DNA of 39,304 nucleotides, from contig JAJUHC010000024.1 of the NCBI GenBank assembly GCA_029268065.1, positions 1 to 39,304 of the forward strand, written 5' to 3'. Positions 22,082 through 30,057 of this stretch are shown here, piece after piece. The notes under the pieces are model-generated. The model did not search any database, was not told the origin of the DNA, and saw only the letters and a list, made by a program, of their open reading frames with translations. The stretch is from Clostridiales bacterium (lineage in GTDB: Bacteria > Bacillota > Clostridia > Oscillospirales > Oscillospiraceae). The translations under genes and the position numbers were made by a program. Within the stretch, counting starts at the first letter, position 1. Each line of letters starts with the position of its first letter.

Positions 22082-23650
22082 ATGAAAAAGATCCTTGCAA
22101 TCGTGTTAGCAGCAATCCTTCTTCTCGCAACGGCCGCCTGCTCCAATCAGACGGCGTCGACGCCTACGCCCGCGGCATCTGCAAAACCCGCTGCACAGAA
22201 GCTCACGGTAGCGCACAAGGGTAACCCCACCAGCCTCAACCACCTGACCGTCTCGAACGTCAGCGTCAACGGTCCCCTCGGCCATCTTTTGTATGACACT
22301 CTGGTAAATTACGACAGCGAAACCGATAGCTTCAAGCCCAGCATCGCGACGAAATGGGAGCAGATCGACAGCACGCACGTCAAATTTACCCTTCGCAATG
22401 ACGTAAAAGCGCATGACGGCTCGCCCATAAAAGCCAGCGACGTCCTCTACACGGTCACGACCGGCGTCAATTCCGGCAAGCTTGACAACTACTACGCCCG
22501 ATTCAAGCTTGAGGACTGCAAGGTGGTTGACGATTACACCATAATCCTCGCTACCAAGACCCCCGACCCCTACCTCTTCTACACCATCGCCAACAACGCC
22601 ATGGGAATAGTCAGCGAGGCCGCCGTGAAGAAAGCCGGCGGACTTGACAGTCAGACCCAGAAGCCCAGCTCCGGCACAGGTCCCTACAAGTTTGTAAGCT
22701 GGGATCAGGGCGCCAAGGTTGTTCTCGCGAGGAATGAAAACTACTGGGGCGGAAAGCCTTTCTTTGACACCATCGAGTTCCGCATAATCACAGATGCTTC
22801 CGCCCGTATGATAAACCTCGAATCCGGCGACGTGAACATCGTGCTTGACCCGGACCTGAACCAGATAAAGACGATAGCCTCAAACAAAAAGTTCCAGGTC
22901 CAGAATTTCAAAACCAAGAACCTCAACATGGCCTTCTTCAACACCACCAAGGATATATTCTCCGACGTCAAGGTCCGCCAGGCGATAGCTCTTGCGCTCG
23001 ACTACAGCCAGAACGCCAAGGTTTCCATGGGTGAATACGGCTATGTGACGGACAGCGTCCTTGCAAACCTCAGCCCCGCCTACGCGAAGCCCGACTCCTC
23101 CTACACGAACTACTACCATTATGACCTCGCCGCCGCAAAGAAGCTTCTCGCCGAATCCAAATATCCGAACGGCTTCAGCTTCACGCTCAAGTATATGGAA
23201 AACGCGATATTCACCTCGCTCGCTCAGCTCATCCAGAACCAGCTCAATCAGCTGAACATCAAGGTCACGCTTCAGCCTACAGCTTCCACCGTATTCTATA
23301 ACGACGCGGCGTCAGGCAACTTCGACATGTATCTTGCGGCACCGTCTAACCCGGATCCCTTTGCAACGCTCATATTCTTCGATGGCAGGCTCACCTTTAA
23401 GTCGGCCAACGGCGGCAGCGGCTGGAAGGGCGGAGACCAGTTCTACGCTCTCCTCGATAAGGCCAAGGCCACAATGGACGACAAGGCCAGAAACGAGATC
23501 ATGAAGCAGCTTCAGGCGACGATAAACTCCAACGTGCCGGCTCTTACGCTCGGCTCGCAGAACCGTGTGCTCGTCGCGGACGCAAACCTGACGGGCATCT
23601 CTCTGACGCCCTTCGCCGACATCAACCTCTCCAAGGCTTCACGCAAATAG
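22082..23650 (+). CDS. Peptide-type ABC transporter substrate-binding lipoprotein (SBP family 5)
   Basis: A 522-residue lipoprotein. The signal MKKILAIVLAAILLLATAAC ends in the lipobox Cys20, then a Thr/Ala/Pro-rich linker, then a DppA/OppA-type domain. The family signature is seen in GPLGHLLYDTLV...FKPSIATKWEQ and RNDVKAHDGSPIKASDVLYT. It captures the ligand outside the membrane for the two permeases that follow. Family 5 proteins bind peptides, nickel chelates, opines or other small solutes. Next to a CoA-transferase/dehydratase pair the ligand could be an amino-acid derived acid or peptide (inference). It lies 124 bp after the CoA-transferase, with AAGGAGAGAG 6-15 bp before the ATG. Confidence 0.92.
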   Translation: MKKILAIVLAAILLLATAACSNQTASTPTPAASAKPAAQKLTVAHKGNPTSLNHLTVSNVSVNGPLGHLLYDTLVNYDSETDSFKPSIATKWEQIDSTHVKFTLRNDVKAHDGSPIKASDVLYTVTTGVNSGKLDNYYARFKLEDCKVVDDYTIILATKTPDPYLFYTIANNAMGIVSEAAVKKAGGLDSQTQKPSSGTGPYKFVSWDQGAKVVLARNENYWGGKPFFDTIEFRIITDASARMINLESGDVNIVLDPDLNQIKTIASNKKFQVQNFKTKNLNMAFFNTTKDIFSDVKVRQAIALALDYSQNAKVSMGEYGYVTDSVLANLSPAYAKPDSSYTNYYHYDLAAAKKLLAESKYPNGFSFTLKYMENAIFTSLAQLIQNQLNQLNIKVTLQPTASTVFYNDAASGNFDMYLAAPSNPDPFATLIFFDGRLTFKSANGGSGWKGGDQFYALLDKAKATMDDKARNEIMKQLQATINSNVPALTLGSQNRVLVADANLTGISLTPFADINLSKASRK

Positions 23651-23683
23651 CCGCTTTTCCCACTTCCTCGCAGAAATTGTCAG

Positions 23684-23713
23684 CCTCTCGGGGAGCCTTT
23701 GCTCCCCGGGAGG
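23684..23713 (+). terminator. Hairpin between binding-protein and permease genes
   Basis: CCTCTCGGGGAGC (23684-23696) and GCTCCCCGGGAGG (23701-23713) pair over 13 bp with one G-T pair. No U-tract follows. Position after the binding-protein gene fits partial termination or 3'-end protection that raises binding-protein levels above the permeases. Confidence 0.55.
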
Positions 23714-23776
23714 TTAACGGGAATAGCATACCGTTTTAGAAGATGGAATGCATTCACTTTTTAAGGAGCCAAACAT

Positions 23777-24748
23777 ATGCTTAGATATATAGTCAAGCGC
23801 TTGCTGTGGATGATTCCGGTGGTCATCGGGGTTCTCTGCATCGTGTTCGTCCTGTCCGTTGTCACGCCGGGGGATCCGGTTACTACCCTTGTCGGCGCTG
23901 ACGCTTCAGCCGAAGCCAAGGAAGCAATGCGCGAAAAGCTCGGCCTCAACGACCCCGTCTATGTCAGGTTTGCGAACTATGTCATTAAAATAGTGACAAA
24001 GGGCGACCTCGGCAACTCCTATACCTCCAATCAGCCGGTTAAAACGGAAATTCTGGATCGTTTCCCCGTGACACTAAAGCTCACAATCGCTTCGGTAATA
24101 GTCGCTCTGTTACTGTCGGTACCATTGGGCATTATATCAGCGGTCAAGCGATATTCATGGATAGATAACCTCTCTATGGCCCTCTCTCTTATCGGTGTAT
24201 CCATACCGCAATTCTGGTTCGCTCTTCTGACCCTGCTTCTGTTTGCCGTCAATCTCAGATGGCTGCCGGCGAGCGGTATCAGCAGCGTCAAGGGCTGGGT
24301 GCTGCCCGTTCTGATGATAGGCGTCGGCAACATGGGCAACTTTGCCCGTACCACCCGCGCGAGCATGCTGGAAGTCATACAGCAGGATTACATCAGGACC
24401 GCGAGGGCGAAGGGGCAGAAGGAAGCCACCGTGATCATCAAGCACGGCCTCCGCAACGCGCTTATCCCGATTGTGGCCAACGTCGGCAACGTGGTGGGCA
24501 TTTCGCTCGGCGGCGCCGTTATAGCGGAAAATATCTTCTCCGTCGCTGGCGTCGGCAAGTACATGCTGGACGCCATCAACTCCAGGGACTGGCCGGCGGT
24601 GCAGGGCGGAATCATACTGCTCGCGATCGCTTTCAGCATAATCATGCTCATAATGGACCTTCTCTACGCCGCGATCGACCCGCGCCTTAAGTCCGAATTC
24701 AGGGCGAGAGGCCGGAAGAAAGCCGGAAGAAAGCTGCAGGTGGCATGA
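23777..24748 (+). CDS. Peptide-type ABC transporter permease, DppB-like
   Basis: A 323-residue inner-membrane permease of the DppB/OppB type. The N-terminal MLRYIVKRLLWMIPVVIGV helix and the MREKLGLNDPVYVRF loop are typical. The EAA motif is clear (ARTTRASMLEVIQQDYIRTARAKGQKE, then HGLRNALIPIV), and this loop contacts the ATPase. About six membrane helices are expected. The ATG follows TTAAGGAG. Its stop overlaps the next gene by 4 bp (ATGA). Confidence 0.93.
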   Translation: MLRYIVKRLLWMIPVVIGVLCIVFVLSVVTPGDPVTTLVGADASAEAKEAMREKLGLNDPVYVRFANYVIKIVTKGDLGNSYTSNQPVKTEILDRFPVTLKLTIASVIVALLLSVPLGIISAVKRYSWIDNLSMALSLIGVSIPQFWFALLTLLLFAVNLRWLPASGISSVKGWVLPVLMIGVGNMGNFARTTRASMLEVIQQDYIRTARAKGQKEATVIIKHGLRNALIPIVANVGNVVGISLGGAVIAENIFSVAGVGKYMLDAINSRDWPAVQGGIILLAIAFSIIMLIMDLLYAAIDPRLKSEFRARGRKKAGRKLQVA

Positions 24749-25659
24749 TGGCAAAATTATATACTCCCGCCATGGCGGCTATCGACAAGAAAAAAGCAAG
24801 GCTTAAGGGAAAGGTGCAGAAGTCCTCGCCCGGACGCGAGGCCTGGAAGCGCCTCCGGCGCAACAAGCTCGCGATTGCGGGACTTGTTATCCTGATAATT
24901 TTAGTGCTGATCGCGGTTTTTGCTCCGTTCATCGCCCCGGAGGGCATAGACAACCAGGTGCTGACCCGCAGGCTTCAGCCCCCCTCCTCCGAGCACATCA
25001 TGGGCACTGACGAATTCGGACGCGATATCTTCAGCCGCATCATCTACGGCACGCAGATATCCTTCCCGGTCGGCCTGATATGCACGGTCATCGCCTTCGC
25101 ACTGGGCGGGGTTCTCGCTTCGATCGCGGCCTTCAAGGGCGGCAGGGTAGACAATGTCATCATGCGCTTCATGGACATTTTCCAGTCGATACCCCCACTG
25201 CTGTTTGCGATCGCCATCGCGGCTTCCCTCGGAAACGGCATTGTCAATCTTGTCCTCGCGATTTCTCTCAGCACCATGCCGGCAAGGTCGCGCGTCATTC
25301 GCGCAGCGATACTTACGGTCAAAAGCAACGATTATATCGAGTCCGCGCGCGCGATAGGCGCGAGCAGCACGAGGCAGCTCCTTAAATATATGCTCCCTAA
25401 CGCCATGGGTCCCATACTTACCGCCTTCACCTTCAGCGTGGCGACGGCCATCCTGACCGTTTCGTCCATGAGCTACATCGGTCTCGGAATTACGCCGCCG
25501 ACTCCCGAATGGGGCTCCATGCTGTCCTCCAGCAAGGCCCTCCTCCGAACAGCTCCATATACCCTCTACTTCCCCGGTCTTATGATAATGATTACAGTGC
25601 TTGCCCTCAACCTCTTTGGAGACGGGCTGCGCGATGCGCTTGACCCGCGTCTTAAATGA
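24745..25659 (+). CDS. Peptide-type ABC transporter permease, DppC-like
   Basis: A 304-residue permease of the DppC/OppC type. A basic cytoplasmic N-terminus ends in EAWKRLRRNKLAIAGLVILI. Then come HIMGTDEFGRDIFSRIIYG, a family signature, and the EAA loop (ARSRVIRAAILTVKSNDYIESARAIGAS). Two adjacent ATGs (24745, 24748) exist and the first overlaps the DppB stop. It pairs with DppB to form the channel. The next gene starts 11 bp after its stop. Confidence 0.93.
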   Translation: MMAKLYTPAMAAIDKKKARLKGKVQKSSPGREAWKRLRRNKLAIAGLVILIILVLIAVFAPFIAPEGIDNQVLTRRLQPPSSEHIMGTDEFGRDIFSRIIYGTQISFPVGLICTVIAFALGGVLASIAAFKGGRVDNVIMRFMDIFQSIPPLLFAIAIAASLGNGIVNLVLAISLSTMPARSRVIRAAILTVKSNDYIESARAIGASSTRQLLKYMLPNAMGPILTAFTFSVATAILTVSSMSYIGLGITPPTPEWGSMLSSSKALLRTAPYTLYFPGLMIMITVLALNLFGDGLRDALDPRLK

Positions 25660-25670
25660 GGAGAAGCAAT

Positions 25671-26714
25671 ATGAGTGATAAAGTATTGGAAGTAAAAAAC
25701 CTTATCGTGCACTACGAGACCGACGACGGAGTGGCCGAAGCCGTAAACGACATCAGCTTTTCGATAGGCGCCGGCGAGACCGTAGGCCTTGTCGGCGAGA
25801 CCGGAGCGGGAAAAACCACCATCGCCCTGACCATTATGGGGCTCCTTCCCAGGCCCGCGGGGCATGTCATCAGCGGCGAGATCCTTCTGGACGGAAAAAA
25901 CATCGTCGAGACCTCCAGAAGCAGGTTCAGGCAGCGCCAAAATGACAGAATGATGCGGAAGCTCCGCGGCAACGACATCAGCATGATATTTCAGGACCCG
26001 ATGTCGGCGTTAAACCCCGTTTTGCCTGTCGGCGAGCAGATAGCCGAGGTCATCAGCCTTCACAACAAGGTTTCCAAGGCCGAGGCCGTAAAAAGGGCAA
26101 TGGAAATGATGGAGCTTGTCGGCATCTCCGCCGAGCGCTACAAGAATTATCCGCACGAATTTTCGGGTGGCATGAAGCAGCGCATAGTAATCGCCATAGC
26201 CCTCGCCTGCAACCCGCGCGTGCTTATCGCGGACGAGCCGACCACGGCGCTCGACGTTACGATCCAGGCGCAGGTACTGCAGCTCATGAACGGGCTCAAG
26301 CAAAAGTTTAACACGGCGCTTCTCATGATAACGCACGACCTCGGCGTCGTCGCTGACATCTGCGACAAGTGCGGCGTTGTTTACGCGGGACAGATGGTCG
26401 AGTACGGAACCATAGAGCATATCTTCAACAACCCGAGCCACCCCTACACGAAGGCGCTTTTCAACGCCCTGCCCAGCCTCGACAAGGACGTCGAGCGCCT
26501 CGAGTCCATACCCGGGCTCATGAGCGATCCCATGGCTCTGCCCCCTGACTGCAGCTTCCGTGAACGATGCAACGCAAAGTGCGACAAATGCATTCCCAAG
26601 GACCCCCCGCTTTTTGAGCTTGAGCCGGGGCATTTCGTGAGATGCTACCACTTCGCTCCTTCCGACTGGGAAGTAACGTCAGGCACCGCAGGAGAAAAGG
26701 AGGCGTCGAAATGA
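25671..26714 (+). CDS. Peptide-type ABC transporter ATP-binding protein, DppD-like
   Basis: A 347-residue ATPase with Walker [10 protein letters not shown], signature FSGGMKQR, Walker [13 protein letters not shown] and the C-terminal oligopeptide/dipeptide domain. That domain includes CxxRCxxxCxxC-type cysteines ([14 protein letters not shown]) of the kind that bind a [4Fe-4S] cluster in DppD-type proteins. The ATG at 25671 ([10 protein letters not shown]) follows GAGGAG and is preferred over one 15 bp upstream that overlaps the previous gene. The stop overlaps the next start (ATGA). Confidence 0.93.
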   Translation: MSDKVLEVKNLIVHYETDDGVAEAVNDISFSIGAGETVGLVGETGAGKTTIALTIMGLLPRPAGHVISGEILLDGKNIVETSRSRFRQRQNDRMMRKLRGNDISMIFQDPMSALNPVLPVGEQIAEVISLHNKVSKAEAVKRAMEMMELVGISAERYKNYPHEFSGGMKQRIVIAIALACNPRVLIADEPTTALDVTIQAQVLQLMNGLKQKFNTALLMITHDLGVVADICDKCGVVYAGQMVEYGTIEHIFNNPSHPYTKALFNALPSLDKDVERLESIPGLMSDPMALPPDCSFRERCNAKCDKCIPKDPPLFELEPGHFVRCYHFAPSDWEVTSGTAGEKEASK

Positions 26715-27673
26715 GCGAAATACTTAAGGTAAGGAACCTGAAAAAGTACTATCCCGTATCTAGCGGCACGCTCCACGCGGTCGACGACGTGTCCTTCGAC
26801 CTGAATTACGGTGAAACGCTCGGAATAGTCGGCGAATCAGGCTGCGGGAAATCGACACTGGGAAAAACCGTTCTGAGGCTTATTAACCCCACCTCAGGCG
26901 AAATCAACTTTGAGGGCAAGGATATCACCGTAATCGACAACAGAGAATTCACCGCGCTGCGTCCCCAGATGCAGATGATATTCCAGGACCCGATGTCGTC
27001 CTTAAACCCCAGAATGAGCGTAAGCCAGCAGATAGCGGAGCCGCTCCGCATCTACAAGGTGTTCAAAAACTCCGCGGACCTTGAAAAGCGCGTGCTTGAG
27101 CTGATGGACACCGTCGGTCTTGCGAGGCGCTACGTCGAAACATACCCGCACGAGCTTGACGGGGGGCGCAGGCAGAGGATAGGGGTGGCGCGTGCGCTCG
27201 CGCTCAACCCCAAGCTCATAGTCTGCGACGAGCCCGTTTCGGCTCTCGACGTACTCATCCAGGCTCAGATACTGAACCTTCTTCAGGACCTCCAGAAGGA
27301 GCGCGGGCTCTCCTACATGTTTATCACCCACAACCTCTCCGTCGTAAAGCACATTTCAAACAAAATTTGCGTCATGTACCTCGGACAGGTCATCGAGCAG
27401 TGCGAAACAAAGGAGCTTTTCAACAAGACCCTGCACCCCTACACCCAGGCTCTGCTTTCGGCGATTCCCGTACCCTCGCTCAAAAACCGCAGGGAAAGGA
27501 TAATACTCAAGGGAGAGCTGACCTCGCCCATAAACCCCAAGGACAACTGCCGTTTTGCCCCGCGCTGCCTGTACGCCAGGGAGGAGTGCTTTAGCTCCTG
27601 CCCCAAGCTTCAGGATATCGGCGGCAACCACCAGGTTGCCTGCCACTTCGTAAAGGAAATCAACAAATTATAG
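26711..27673 (+). CDS. Peptide-type ABC transporter ATP-binding protein, DppF-like
   Basis: A 320-residue ATPase starting [16 protein letters not shown] at an ATG that overlaps the DppD stop, with AAGGAGG before it. Walker A is GESGCGKST and Walker B is LIVCDEPVSALD. The ABC signature is DGGRRQR (HELDGGRRQRIGVARAL) instead of the usual SGGQRQR, with LIQAQ in place of SIQAQ. The C-terminal domain has the family's RFAPRCLYAREEC cysteines. With DppD it powers the importer. It ends the ABC unit; a hairpin and the CapA-like gene follow. Confidence 0.92.
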   Translation: MSEILKVRNLKKYYPVSSGTLHAVDDVSFDLNYGETLGIVGESGCGKSTLGKTVLRLINPTSGEINFEGKDITVIDNREFTALRPQMQMIFQDPMSSLNPRMSVSQQIAEPLRIYKVFKNSADLEKRVLELMDTVGLARRYVETYPHELDGGRRQRIGVARALALNPKLIVCDEPVSALDVLIQAQILNLLQDLQKERGLSYMFITHNLSVVKHISNKICVMYLGQVIEQCETKELFNKTLHPYTQALLSAIPVPSLKNRRERIILKGELTSPINPKDNCRFAPRCLYAREECFSSCPKLQDIGGNHQVACHFVKEINKL

Positions 27674-27710
27674 TTTCCTTTACGGCAAGTTCAGTATAGT
27701 AAAAGAGGTC

Positions 27711-27741
27711 GAGAAGGAGAACGCCGATTGTTCTCCTTCTC
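27711..27741 (+). terminator. Hairpin after the ABC importer genes
   Basis: GAGAAGGAGAAC (27711-27722) and GTTCTCCTTCTC (27730-27741) form a perfect 12-bp stem. No U-tract follows and the CapA-like gene starts 20 bp later, so this is more likely a processing, partial-termination or stability element than a full stop. Confidence 0.5.
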
Positions 27742-27761
27742 CGTCTAAAGGATGTGTTTAA

Positions 27762-28895
27762 ATGAGAAAGGAATTAAGCATTTTCGCGGTAGGCGATCTC
27801 ATTCTCGACGAGCCGGGACCAATGGAGAAGTATTTTGCCGCGAGCCGCGGAGTTTTAAGGAGCGCAGACGTGCTCATCGGCCATATCGAGACTCCGCATA
27901 CGAACCGCTCTCTGCCCTCCTCGATCGACATCCAGGCTCCGCCCTCTAATCCCGAGCATCTCAAAGCCCTCGTCGACCCCGGCTTCAAAATCTGTTCCGT
28001 GGCGGGAAACCATCTTTACGACTGCGGCCCCTTCGGCGTTATCGATACCGTGAACGAACTGCGCGAGCTCGGCATAGCCCCCTGCGGGGGCGGGGCGAAC
28101 ATAGACGAGGCAAAGGCTCCCGCCATAATCGAAAAGGACGGCATTAGCATAGGCGTTCTCTCATACAACCTAACGGGTCCGAAGCTCGGCTGGGCCATGT
28201 CGCAGAAGGCCGGCTGCAGCTATATCGATGTCCAAACCTATTACTACTCACCGAGAGAAATGCCCGGGGCTCCGTCAAAGACCTACACGTTCATATTTCC
28301 CGAAGCGCTGGAGCAGCTGCAGAGCGAAGTCGAGGAGCTGCGCAAGAAGGTCAATATAGTCGCCGTGGCCTTCCACAAGGGCAACGGCGGCTCGACTCCC
28401 AAGCTCGACACCTACGAGCGCCCATTATGCTATGCCGCGATAGACGCAGGAGCAGACATAATAATCGGGCACCACCATCACCGGCTGAAGGGCGTGGAGG
28501 TCTACAAGGGCAAACCGGTTTTCCACGGTCTTGGGAACTTTGTTACCGTCACATACGCCATGACTGCGGGGCGCAACAATGTTCCCGAAATGCTCGCCTA
28601 TCTCAAGGTCAGGGAAGCGGAGGGGCGCGGCGGCGGGCATTATGAAACCGATTACTATCCCTGGGACAGGGACTCGCTGAACACGATGATAGCCAAGATC
28701 ATCGTTTCCGAGGACGGAGTGGTTGATTTCGGCTTTATACCGGCGCTTATCGACTCCGAAGCCGTGCCGCATATCAAGCCGCGCTCGAACGGCGGCGAGG
28801 AAGTCCTGGACTTTATAATTAGACAGACAGCTGGAGCGGGTCTCGGCGCGAAATTCGAGTGGTCCGAGGACGGCTCATGGGTCAGATTCAGGTGA
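27762..28895 (+). CDS. CapA-family protein (PGA_cap metallophosphatase-like)
   Basis: A 377-residue protein of the CapA / poly-gamma-glutamate synthesis family with a calcineurin-like core. Visible elements are FAVGDLILDEPG (N-terminal metal Asp), IGHIETP, CSVAGNHLYDCGPFGVIDT (the GNHxxD block) and GADIIIGHHHHRLKGVEVYKGKPVFHGLGNF (the C-terminal His block). The usual HWGxEY stretch is replaced by AFHKGNGG. There is no signal peptide or membrane anchor, so it is probably cytoplasmic, unlike true capsule CapA. AAAGGATG precedes the ATG. Its place right behind the importer suggests hydrolysis of an imported phospho-, amide- or peptide-linked compound; this is inference. Confidence 0.82.
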   Translation: MRKELSIFAVGDLILDEPGPMEKYFAASRGVLRSADVLIGHIETPHTNRSLPSSIDIQAPPSNPEHLKALVDPGFKICSVAGNHLYDCGPFGVIDTVNELRELGIAPCGGGANIDEAKAPAIIEKDGISIGVLSYNLTGPKLGWAMSQKAGCSYIDVQTYYYSPREMPGAPSKTYTFIFPEALEQLQSEVEELRKKVNIVAVAFHKGNGGSTPKLDTYERPLCYAAIDAGADIIIGHHHHRLKGVEVYKGKPVFHGLGNFVTVTYAMTAGRNNVPEMLAYLKVREAEGRGGGHYETDYYPWDRDSLNTMIAKIIVSEDGVVDFGFIPALIDSEAVPHIKPRSNGGEEVLDFIIRQTAGAGLGAKFEWSEDGSWVRFR

Positions 28896-28908
28896 AAACC
28901 ATAAAAAA

Positions 28909-29057
28909 GGGGCTGCTGCAAAACGCCCAGGTCGGAAAATAATGTACAAAAATGCGCCTTGATTTGGCCTTAAAAGCCATTTCAAAGCGCATTTTTTGTT
29001 TGCAGGGCCGCTTTTTTTGTGCAATTTGCTATCGCAAATTTGTTTTGCAACAGCCCC
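28909..29057. mobile_element. MITE with IS1182-like terminal inverted repeats
   Basis: 149 bp bounded by GGGGCTGCTGCAAAAC (28909-28924) and GTTTTGCAACAGCCCC (29042-29057), 16-bp inverted repeats with one mismatch. GGGGCTGTTGCAAAA is the terminal repeat style of IS1182-family elements. Inside are a long hairpin (AAAATGCGC...GCGCATTTT, about 28949-28995, with an inner TTGATTTGGC/GCCATTTCAA stem) and a smaller one (GCAATTTGC/GCAAATT, 29021-29040). There is no coding capacity. It lies between two convergent genes and probably also ends their transcripts. The flanks ATAAAA and TTTTAT are mutually complementary. Confidence 0.7.
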
Positions 29058-29070
29058 ATTTTATTTTCTT

Positions 29071-29943
29071 TCAGTCCGGATATATCGGCTTCCTCTTAAG
29101 CGGCAGTATCTCATCAAACACCGTCTGAAGGTATTTATCCCACATGACGAAGTCGTGCTTGTAGCCCTCGGCCTCGATGTACGTCGCGTCAAAGCCGAGC
29201 GCTTTCATAGTGACCGCGTCGGCCTTGCAGCGGTCACGGATGAATCCCTCCTCGCTGCCGGCGATGAAGTAGAACTTCGGCAGCTCTATACCCTTTTCAA
29301 GCTGCTTTTTTGCTAGGGCATACATATCGTGGCGCGAGCCGTCGAGGTCCTCCGGCCTGCCGAAGCTTGCGCCGTAAAGCTTAAAGTCGTTTTTGAAATG
29401 GTCGCTGTTGAGTTCGTCCTTCAATGTCTGCATATTGACGGTAAGCCCTATGCCGCCCGACATATCGACGCAGGTGCAGTAATTCTGAGGATACATCAGC
29501 GCGTTGCCGAAGGCGGCGTTTCCGCCCATTGCGTAGCCTACGATGAAATTGTCCTCCCTCTTGGGCGAGGACGCAAAGAGCGTCTGTATAACAAGCGGAA
29601 GCTCCTCGTTCAGGAATGTCGAATACTCCACCTCGTAGTTCGTGTTGATGCCGAAGCTGTTAGCGATGTCCGGCGTTACAAGCATGACGCAGTTCCTCTG
29701 CGCGAAATACTCTGCGTTCGTGTAGCGGTAAACGAGCGAATCGTCGTCGCCGCCGCCGTGTATCAGATAAACGGTCTGGAACTTCATGCCACGCTTGTAC
29801 TGCAGCTTCTCCGGAGCCGCCACAGGGTGCTTCTTTTCCAGGGCGGGATCAAAATAGCTCAGATTGTCGGTAGGATATACGACCGAGATGTCTATGTAGC
29901 GGCCGATAGCCTGGCTTCGATAGTTAAAACGCATTATTCCCAT
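29071..29943 (-). CDS. Esterase D-like alpha/beta hydrolase with Ser-to-Ala nucleophile
   Basis: A 290-residue protein of the putative esterase (EstA/FrmB-like, CE1-type) family. The strand-helix order is normal (VYLIHGGGDDDSLVYRY, then MLVTPDIANSFG). The nucleophile elbow reads GYAMGG (136-141) instead of GYSMGG, so Ala138 replaces the catalytic serine through a GCA codon. The His near the C-terminus (GYKHDFVMWDKYL) is kept. As written it should not be a serine hydrolase. It may be a binding protein, a regulator, or newly inactivated, since one base change (TCA to GCA) suffices. The ATG at 29943 follows GAAGGGA. It lies 114 bp downstream of the two-domain hydrolase on the same strand. Confidence 0.78.
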   Translation of the reverse strand: MGIMRFNYRSQAIGRYIDISVVYPTDNLSYFDPALEKKHPVAAPEKLQYKRGMKFQTVYLIHGGGDDDSLVYRYTNAEYFAQRNCVMLVTPDIANSFGINTNYEVEYSTFLNEELPLVIQTLFASSPKREDNFIVGYAMGGNAAFGNALMYPQNYCTCVDMSGGIGLTVNMQTLKDELNSDHFKNDFKLYGASFGRPEDLDGSRHDMYALAKKQLEKGIELPKFYFIAGSEEGFIRDRCKADAVTMKALGFDATYIEAEGYKHDFVMWDKYLQTVFDEILPLKRKPIYPD

Positions 29944-30057
29944 TTTTTTATTCCCTTCTGTATCGTGTTTATTCCCTTTTAATTGATTTGTGATTTGAAA
30001 ACAGCTTATTAAAGCGATAAACAGCAGATTCCGCTCTGGCAGAGCGCTCCGGCAAAG

